Positions 55,801-64,000 of a stretch of 64,000 nt of DNA are shown piece by piece. The translations under genes and the position numbers were made by a program. Positions within the stretch are counted from its first letter, which is position 1, and every line of letters starts with the position of its first letter. Under the pieces are notes generated by a model. It worked only from the letters and a program-made list of their open reading frames with translations, was not told the DNA's origin and ran no database searches. The stretch spans positions 154,032-218,031 of the forward strand of contig SSBO01000012.1 in NCBI GenBank assembly GCA_005281725.1, in the 5' to 3' direction. The DNA comes from Wuchereria bancrofti. Taxonomy: Eukaryota > Nematoda > Chromadorea > Rhabditida > Onchocercidae.

Positions 55801-58800
55801 TTCAGTTACCACAAGTAGCTCCAAATATGCCTTCATATCAGTTTCCTTGTCAGTTATTCTAAAAAGAAATAAGTTGTTTACAAATATAATAAGATTCATT
55901 TCCAATTTTTTGCCTCGTGACTGGAATATTTCATCATGTTTACATTTTAACTAATCTTTTTCTTAACAGATGCGTCTTTTTTTTTCTGTTTCTTAATTTT
56001 CTTCGTGGATTTTCAGTGGGTCAACCGCCTCGATTACCTGGGGCTGCTCCCTTCCTACCTCATGGAATGATGCCAATTCCTGGCATTTTTCCTCCTGGTC
56101 TACCTCCTCAGATTGGAGGTGTACCACTGGCTGGCTCTACGCCAACTCAGAAACCTCAGAACTGTGCACCAACTGATGCCCAAGGAACCAATGCTCCATC
56201 TACTCCTCCGCAGGCATGATTTCATTACGATTTAGTTTGAGGATTCAAATGCCATTTCATTTTTTAACAATTTTCAAGGCATTTTTTATTTTCTATTACC
56301 TTAATGGATTAATCAATGATCAGTGCTACGCAAAGCGCAGTTGTCGTAGTACAATATCTGTGCCAATCATGACATAATTTTAATTATGAATATAGTTTTA
56401 GAACAAGAAGTATTAATGATTTCATGCTATGTTAATGTTAATATAAACATATTTTAAGCCAGTTATGTTTTATTTCAGGCTGCCGCCAATGCAATGAAGG
56501 TGGAAAGGATGCGTGTGCCAGGTTATTTTTCAAAGATTTTTTTTTACCTGTCAATATTATTACCCAGCTATGCATTCCCATTTTGCTTATAAACTGGTGC
56601 TATGACCTCTACCAGAATCAAAATTAGAACAGTATTGAGCATTATCTAATTCAAGATTTTACAAAAAAATTGGATTTTTCATCAGAGTTTAATGCTCATG
56701 CTCTTCCTCCTTCATGCTTAGATATTCCTGATTCGGAATTCATAAGGATTGAAAAGCTGACACGAGTTAGGTTTTGTTTATCAATTGCAACAGAGTAGAA
56801 ATTTTAGGACCGAACACATTCATGTCTTCTGGATACAACATGCCACCTCCCAGATATAATGCTTCATGTGGGTCTCTAAGCTTGAGAACAAATCGACCAG
56901 CAGTATTTCCTGGAAGGTATGGTTTCCAATTACAATTGTCTCTCTTATAATGATTCTAACATTGTAATTCGAAATATTTGGTCATCAAAATATTTTTTAA
57001 TTTAGAAATAAAATATTTTCTAGTTCAGAAATACTGTATATTTCTTACTGTTTATATTAATACTACAAATATCTCTATTCGTATATTTGTTTTTTTTTTC
57101 TTTGCAGATCACCGTTTTCTCCTTTCCGTGGAGGACCGCCTTTCGGAGGAGCTCCAATTAGAGGGGTGTGTGTTCTTTACAAGTAGTAGTATCATTTCGC
57201 AGTTATACTATTTACTTTATTCTTCATCATTCCAGGATGATTTAACTGTGCTATTATTATTATTTCAATATTTCTATTGTTAAGTAATTCATCAGCAAAT
57301 TTGTATATAATATTTTTCTTTAACGTATTTTAGATGTTGCGAACACCACTACCACTGATGCATTCGCCAGGGATAGGGAGAGGGCTACGAAATCATTATC
57401 CACCGCGACATTTTCCACCCAGTTTGTTAGCTAATAACTCCGGTATGAGCTAAGTGATGTTTTTTCAGTCATGAATATCTTGCCTTTGTTATAATGTAGA
57501 ATTCTTGATGAAAACAGCAATTATTGATGCTAGTAGTATGCAGTGGTGTTGAATATTATTTAATAAAAATGTTTGCAGTTTAAGATATCAAGTAGTCTTA
57601 TTTTGCTTATCATTATGCTTAATATGCATTCTATGTTTTCTTTCGTTTTTGTTTTTTTTTTCTATTTGCATTGATAAATTAAGATTTAATACAAGAGCTA
57701 TCATTTAGAATAAAAGTTTAGCATAAAACTTTTGGGAGTAAGATCGATTTGTGATTTTGTTTGCTGCTAAATCTAAGAGAAGTGGTTCAAACAGTAAATT
57801 ATTAAGGAAAAAAAGATTTAAATGAAATAAAAATAAGACCTGTTACAGAAATATTATGTTATATGAGAATATAATTGACAAAAGAAAAAATTCAACGCTT
57901 GTAGTTTTATCATTCTTTCAGACAGTTACAAAACTGCGCAAGATAATCGATGGCGTAATAATGAGCCGGTGGATGGATGTTTTGATAATTCTAGGCACGA
58001 TGAATGGGATAGTAATGCTATGGTACCATCTAGCAGTCATGAGGAATGTTCACAACCTGAATCAACCAAAATTGGTAAGTTTTGGTTGTATAAATATAAA
58101 TGGGACACCATATTTTTTTTTTCTAAACTTTCAATGCATATGTCACTGAATTTGGAATGATTTTGTTGCATGTTATCTAGCAAAGACAAAATATTTCAAA
58201 CGGACAAGAAAATAGATGTTTTAATTGAATTAAGAAAATTATCTTAAGAAAAGATACTGAAACATCGATGCTCGATTTATATGCGTTCTTGTCGCAACAA
58301 ATGATCTGAATCTCTACAGCAATTAAATCCTAGTCATTACTCACAGTAATTGAAATTTTGTTCCTCCTTTGATACTTAAATGTAATTCTGGTGAGTATTA
58401 TATGATATTAGTATTACTTATAACTTTTGACAGGAATAATCATTTTACTTACTTTTATTGTGTATTGGGATCTTTTATATTTTTAAGTTTGCACATAGTT
58501 TACTAATGTCACATTTAAATTATTGTTGGTTTAATTTTAGAAAAACGGATAAAAAAGAGGACTGAAGTGGATGATTCAAGCAATGAACCTGTGACATCGA
58601 CTACTCATGATGATGAAAACGCTGCAGTAAGCGGTGCTGTCGAAAATTTAGCATCCGAGGTAAAATTGTCCGGTAGTACAAGTGTAATGCCAAACAGTGA
58701 TGATTTGAAGGTAATCAGGAATCTTTTTTTTTTCTGCAAAAATTTTTGAGTTTTTGGTTGTAATATGGTTTTGATAGAACTGTACACATGTGGGACATAT

Positions 58801-59631
58801 TGTTAATGCTAACAGAGCTATAAATTTTTAATTTTCTTCGTCTCATATATAATACGTTAGTTTCAGTTGCAAAGAAGCCAGGATTTCTCTAGTGTGAACG
58901 ATTCTAATTAATTGGATTTGAATTCATTTCTGAAATTTTTGCATATTTTTGAGATAATATTACAGCAGTATGTCCTAGAAGTGAGTGAATTTTCAGTGGA
59001 GCATAAACCATTTACTTATATCTCATATATAAAGGCATTTTAAAACATGATATTACTTTTATGGTGATATTAGTCTTATAGCACTTATAATAAATAAGAG
59101 TATTTCTTGTAAAAATTTCTAGAGATTTTGAATTATGAAAAATTTTTTGATTATATTTCCCCTGAAACATTTTAATTTCATTTTTTTTTTCTCTAAGTAG
59201 TGGATTTTGTTGACGCATTATTTTCAAATTTTTTAATTAAGCAGTTGTAACTGCACTTAACCTAAATAAGTATGTGAGCTATATTACCAGCATATGTGTC
59301 AATATCTTTTACTTTTTTTTTCCTTTTTTTTTTTAAGTAATGAATTTCGTTGAAATATACTGTTCGCATAGCTTCTGGGTGAGAATAATGTCTGGTAGCT
59401 ATTGTATTAAACAGCCAGCCATTTCCCGTTACTAATAATTGACAATAAATCTTTGACCTTGGGAATAAAAAAATTAGACCTTTTTAATTGCAATACATTT
59501 TTTGAATTATACTTCAAAGAGCTGGTTAAAAATTTTTACTTGTTTATTTTTGTTTTAACTTTCAGGCTGTAACAATGAACGAGGATAGAATGTTGGAGCA
59601 AGCAATTGTTTATGGTGATGATGAAGAATAA
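49852..59631 (+). CDS. SCAF8: SCAF4/SCAF8-type CTD-interacting RNA-binding protein
   Basis: Nuclear factor that binds the phosphorylated RNA polymerase II C-terminal domain and RNA; mammalian SCAF4/SCAF8 restrain early polyadenylation. Exons: 49852-49887, 50252-50380, 50656-50814, 51029-51118, 51799-52026, 52299-52417, 52760-53126, 53471-53629, 53878-54011, 54144-54345, 54549-54618, 55036-55247, 55427-55592, 55726-55848, 56017-56213, 56479-56521, 56808-56916, 57108-57165, 57334-57442, 57922-58074, 58541-58710, 59566-59631. They join in frame to 1032 aa. Residues 1-138 form the CID (RPPISKKKIVDITKAAMKAI, YKIPGLYCIDSIIRQSRHQF). There is an acidic stretch (DDSGDDDFG), poly-Q at 293-313, an Arg/Asp/Ser-rich region at 430-541, and an RRM at about 566-645 with RNP2-like LWLGRI. 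A Pro/Gly/Met-rich segment and an acidic end (YGDDEE) follow. The intron after 56213 has a GC donor. The 51118 donor (GTTCAT) is weak. A TTTCAG at 49752 may be a trans-splice site. Confidence 0.93.
52875..52937 (+). repeat. CAA/CAG repeat encoding poly-glutamine
   Basis: Twenty-one Gln codons, mostly CAA with interspersed CAG, in exon 7 of the SCAF-type gene between the CID and the arginine-rich region. The interruptions suggest moderate stability. Confidence 0.95.
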
Positions 59632-62103
59632 TGAGCCTTTATCTCTGTATATGCGCTGTATTGCATTTTATGCAAAAGTGATCTTTGTCATCTTATTGTT
59701 AAATTAAAAATCACTAATTCAAAAAATTAAATTGTCGTAACTTCGAAAAAATGGAAGGAACAAACTATGTGATTGAGATAGTTTGTTAAGGAAGATGATA
59801 AATACAAAGTGGATATTTGAGATGAGGGATTTTAGAGTCTTTGAAGCGAGTTAATTTTAGAGAAAGATTTTAGAATTTCAAACTATCCGGAGAAAAATTG
59901 AAGCCATATTACTAATCCATAGAAAATCCTAAATTCTCTATGTCCGATAAGAAAGGTACTTACTGAATACATAGAGAGCTTTTTTTTTTCATATTTACAT
60001 TTATGATAAAAATCTTTATTATTCAATCATGAAATTCTTTTTTTATTGTTCAATTATGAAATCTTTTTTTTTTGAAATTCAGTTTTAATACCGAACACTG
60101 AAATGTTACAGTGGCGGTTATTTTATTGGTGACATGTTCGTGAATGATTTGTTGTTTGTCTTCAATTTTTATTATTATTATTGATTATTATTATTATTTC
60201 TATTTTTACTATTATTACTATTATTAGTGTTCACAAATTTTGTTCATTCTTTTATCGTTTGTTTCTTTGATCAGTCATTCTACGTCATCTCATCATAACT
60301 ACGTTCTTTAAATAATTTTTGCAGCAGTTGTTTGTAAACGCAGGAAATAAAAATTGAAAGATTTATGATTTGTAAATTCGATAATTTTCATTAGGAAATA
60401 ATTTTCACTCGATAATTTTCATTGTTTTAATTGCTGCTATCTAATCATTTATGACATTCGTTACTTCCATCTACTGACCAGAAAGAGTTTACTTGCTGTT
60501 CTGGTAATTCATTTCATGTAAATAAATTCATTTCTGTCTCTTTCTCTCCCTCTTTTTCTTCACATTGTTTTAATTACCTCTTCGTTAATTTTAATTTTTT
60601 TTTAAAATTTTTCTCCTATCATTGACAGTTTGTACCTATTATTATCCTACAAGATCATGGGATAAATTATATTATCAACTAAAGAGTAATATAATAGTAA
60701 GTTATACGTCGTGTTTTTTCAGGGAAAAAATTCCTACAATTAATTAAAAGAAGAAAAAAAATCTCAAGGTTGTAAAATTCTGTAAGTTATGCTAGTAAGT
60801 TGAAGTTATGAAATTTCGAAAGAGTTAAAATTAAGAACTGACATAGTTTTTTTGAAAGAGAAAAGTTGACGATAAATCATTTTAGTAAATGCGGCAATGT
60901 CTGTACATGTTTTGTAATTCTTAAGTTCAATTAAATCTTTCAATTTAAATAAACTATATATAACAAGGGAAATTATAAGTTAGAATGAAAACAAATTAAC
61001 ATTAAATTTTATTATAACAATTGATGCGAGCAAAAATTGATGAGATCATTTGTTATGAAAAAGATATACAATAAATTTGGACATAATACATCTTTTACTT
61101 AATGAAATAAAGAAGATTGATTGAGATGAAAGAAGAGATTTGAGGCACAATTAGGATGATTGTTTTAAAAATTATGCAAAGTTATACAATTTTAATGAGT
61201 TGAGGGGGAGGGGGAGGGGGGGCAGTTCTGTTTAAAAAAAAATAATTATTGATAGATCATTTTAGTCATAGTAGTAACAATAATAGTAATAATATTGATA
61301 TTATTTGTAGTGTTATAATTCCTTATTATTAATGGTGATAATAATAGTAATAATATTATTATAATAATATTATTGGTAATAATATTATTATAATGTTGTG
61401 ATTTATTATTATTATTATTGTTATTGTTATTATTACTATCATCTTATTAATTATTACTAAGTGATGACAAATAACAATGACATTAGAAGTAAGGAGGAGG
61501 AGGAGGATTGTTAAATTAAATTATTCAAAAAAAAACTGTTGTGGAAGATTTTTGTCTAATTAATGTAATTAGCAATAAAATGATGCATCAATTATTTTAA
61601 TCATTCATTTGATGGTATAATGAATACAATCATTTAATTTTAATTAAATTATATTAAACTAATACATTTCTTTTTTTTCGCACACAAATTATAAAATGTT
61701 CATTTGTGCGCACATTTAAATTTTCAACTAATTTGATGGAATTTCTAGTCTATCATAAAATAATTTTGTTGAAAATTGAACGAATTATTTTCTCTGAAAA
61801 GCTTTTTTTTTTTCTCTTTTTTACGAAGTATGAAAATCTGATGAATATAGTACAATGTGATAAATGTATAAAAGAAAAAGGAAATTTTCAAAATTTTTTG
61901 AATTTATTATACGGTTTGCATCATTTTTCACTTTTTTTCTTTTGCTAATTTTATAATTCAAATTAATTAATTATGCTCATTAATTACAGAATAAATGGTA
62001 AACGATTTTGTATAACATATATATTTCAAATTTGAAGAATTTTTTCCTTTTTGTGTAATTTAATAAAATAAATTTAGCTGAAGAAAAAAAATAATATTAT
62101 CAA
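59632..62103. other. intergenic region between convergent genes
   Basis: Lies between the SCAF stop and the stop of the minus-strand gene, so it holds both 3' UTRs. It contains ATT repeats (about 60168-60230, 61265-61460), a G-rich run at 61204-61222, an AGG run near 61492-61506 and an AATAAA at 60346. No further gene was recognised. Confidence 0.6.
61204..61222 (+). other. G-rich tract, potential G-quadruplex
   Basis: G5-A-G5-A-G7 is the densest guanine run noticed in this AT-rich window. The last run can be split to supply two G3 blocks, giving four potential G-runs with 1-nt loops. Confidence 0.7.
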
Positions 62104-63335
62104 CTATCCATATTTTGATGATTTATGATGATAAACAATAGCATCTCTTGATGATGATGATGATAATGATGATGATGATGATGATGATGATGAAGCTAAA
62201 GGATATGGATTATTTTGTTGATGATTTAATCGTTGTTTATTCTTATGTATTCGTGAAATGGTACCACTTCTTGGTCGATTAGTAACATAATCAACGGCAA
62301 TACCTTCCAATGCATATTCATAATCATCACGCATTAATTTACCTAAAATAAATTTTAATAAAATTCATTAAAAATGAATTATTTTCAAAAATTTATTTTT
62401 GCTAAGTTTTTTTCTTCTTCTTCTATAGCAAACTTTTGTTAAAATTTAAAATAAAATTTTATACCGTTATGCAAACATATAAAAAAGAAAGTTGGGCGGG
62501 GGAATCTTTTATAAAATTATAATTCTAAAATGAAATAAATGAATTGAGAATGTTGCAATTTTGCAAATTTGAAATTTTGTTCGGAATTCATAGATGGAAT
62601 TAAAAAAATGAAAAAGGGGAGTTTTTTGTTTTTTTTTTCTTCTGAAATGGAAATTCTCATTTTAATTGAAATAAAATAGAAATTATTTTTTAATAAAATA
62701 ACTAAAATCTAAATAAGATTAAATAAAAAAAAAGAAAAGTTGAGCTACTCAAAAGCTATCTTTGATTTAATTCAGTTTTGAATTTGAAAAATTTTTGATG
62801 TACTATGACGTTATTTTGAAGTACTTTCTATTTGTTTATTGTGATGTAACAACGAAAAAAAAAATATGCAACATCAAATTAGATCAGAAACAATTACTCA
62901 AAGACAAATTACAATCATCAATTAATTGATCTAATTAATTAATTAGTGATAATTTAGTACTGAAATAGCTATACTAAAATGCTCAATAAATAAAATGATA
63001 ATATTTAAAATTATTTTATGATCGATTTCTTTTTCTGAGAAAACTTGCAATTCTAATCGGCAAATTTTTCATGTACTAATATAATTAATCTAATTAGTTC
63101 ATAATTACTGAAGCATATTTATATATTATTAATAAGTTTAATTCATTGAGTAATTTATCAATTGATTATTACAATTTAAAATAGTTATTTGTTAATTTAA
63201 AAATAATAAAAGAAAAATGATAAAATTGAAAAAGAAAAATAACTTACCAGTTTCATACGATCGTCCTATTACCATCAAATTAGTGTATGATAAAATGATC
63301 AAATAGAGGAATAATGATTTTTGATTCAAATACAT
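62104..63335 (-). CDS. small predicted secreted protein, possible neuropeptide-like precursor
   Basis: Two exons on the minus strand, 63335-63248 and 62342-62104, joined across a GTAAGT donor and TTTTAG acceptor, give about 108 aa ending in TAG. The first exon encodes an N-terminal hydrophobic signal peptide (LFLYLIILSYTNLMVI, then GRSYETG). The mature part begins KLMRDDYEYALEGIAVDYVT, continues with a basic segment (RIHKNKQR) and a Gln/Asn/Pro stretch, has two serine runs encoded by GATGAT-type repeats on the plus strand, and ends HHKSSKYG. There are no cysteines. KNKQR and KSSK are possible basic processing sites, and the C-terminal Gly could be an amidation donor, but this is inference. 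I do not recognise the family. The repeat-encoded serine stretch may vary between individuals. Confidence 0.6.
62149..62196. repeat. GAT/ATG trinucleotide repeat inside the minus-strand coding exon
   Basis: An imperfect (GAT)n run encodes the two serine blocks of the small secreted protein on the minus strand. Confidence 0.8.
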
Positions 63336-64000
63336 TATCAATTATTTGTTATTCGTACGGTAAGAAAAAAAAATGGAAAGCTGAAATTAACATTAATGAT
63401 AATAATAAGATTGAAAATGATATAAAAATAATAAAAATTCGAAATGGTTATAATTTCATTAGCAAACCAAAAAATTATAAATTTAATTAAATATCAATAA
63501 TGGATGGAATAGAAATCAAAACTGTATTCTTTTAATGATAATAATGTAAACAAGAAATATATGAAAAAAAAAACAAGATGAAACTATTTTTTTTTCTTTG
63601 AGTTCAAAAAAAATAATTAGGAATAGTTGACATTCAAAGAATATACATTTAAAGAATGTCAACTATTCTTAATTATTTTATAAATATGATAACTGATAAT
63701 CATCTAATGATGATTTCCTACTGTTATACTTGTGATAAGCGATATCATAGTTTAGTGATAGTTTAGTGTTTAGTGATTTAAGCATAATAATATGATAAGA
63801 AATTGACAAATGATTATCAGGAATTCTCTAATCTTTTCTTCATCTTATCATTAAAAAAATTATTCTTAAACAGATGAAATGTTCAAGCACATATAGTTTT
63901 TAGCTTAAAATTTAGCATCAATAAATTAAAATTTAATTTAAATGAATTAAAATTTATGATTTGAATGGATGTGAGACCTAGCAAATAATTGGTATAACTT
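63336..64000. other. 5' flank of the minus-strand gene
   Basis: AT-rich, no open exon recognised. It contains a 24-bp inverted repeat at 63612-63677, about 300 bp upstream of the start codon. Confidence 0.5.
63612..63677. repeat. 24-bp inverted repeat with 18-bp spacer
   Basis: Arms 63612-63635 and 63654-63677 are reverse complements with one mismatch. The inner 15 bp (GAATAGTTGACATTC / GAATGTCAACTATTC) are perfect. It could be a hairpin, a regulatory palindrome or a remnant of a small inverted-repeat element. Confidence 0.85.

Noticed and set aside
61706..61948. 80-aa plus-strand frame between convergent genes
   Set aside because: Low complexity (Phe/Lys/Ile), no splice signals or homology pattern; probably 3' flank.

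Overview
The window is AT-rich eukaryotic DNA with many short, phase-consistent exons, TTTTAG/TTTCAG 3' splice sites, long low-complexity intergenic tracts and a nematode-type cuticle collagen. This points to a nematode; a filarial or other spirurid (clade III) worm is my inference from the base composition and intron density. No bacterial operon, virus, CRISPR array or intact transposon was seen.

Layout: 1-12.8 kb is mostly microsatellite and AT-rich sequence, with one likely terminal exon of a minus-strand membrane protein (5651-5785). 12.84-23.35 kb (+) is a ~21-exon cation-chloride cotransporter of the NKCC/NCC branch of SLC12. 23.97-25.66 kb is an apparently exact second copy of the end of that gene, joined by a single N. 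25.7-31.5 kb has no recognised gene and contains a second N-joined exact duplication (27668-29103 / 29105-30540). 31.58-34.24 kb (+) is a 7-exon cuticle collagen. 34.2-41.5 kb is gene-free, with a 37-bp minisatellite. 41.59-45.40 kb (+) is a 10-exon NDRG-family gene. 45.4-49.75 kb is intergenic and holds an unidentified GC-richer island. 49.85-59.63 kb (+) is a 22-exon SCAF4/SCAF8-type factor (CID, poly-Q, arginine-rich region, RRM, proline-rich tail). 62.10-63.34 kb (-) is a small two-exon predicted secreted protein.

The genes look functionally independent: ion transport, cuticle structure, an alpha/beta-hydrolase-fold protein and RNA polymerase II-linked RNA processing. Exon borders were placed by eye using GT/AG (one GC/AG) sites; all four multi-exon plus-strand models keep frame across every junction. 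The predicted proteins are 1019 aa (or 1029), 377 aa, 345 aa and 1032 aa.

Main points for a second look: two single-N joins flanked by identical sequence (probable assembly artefacts that duplicate real exons), an NKCC exon without an AG acceptor at the expected place, substitutions at a normally conserved transport-core motif of the same protein, a GC-AG intron in the SCAF gene, a hidden transmembrane exon near 5.7 kb, an unfamiliar secreted peptide precursor, and a GC-rich island of unknown origin. I did not find a convincing novel multi-gene system.
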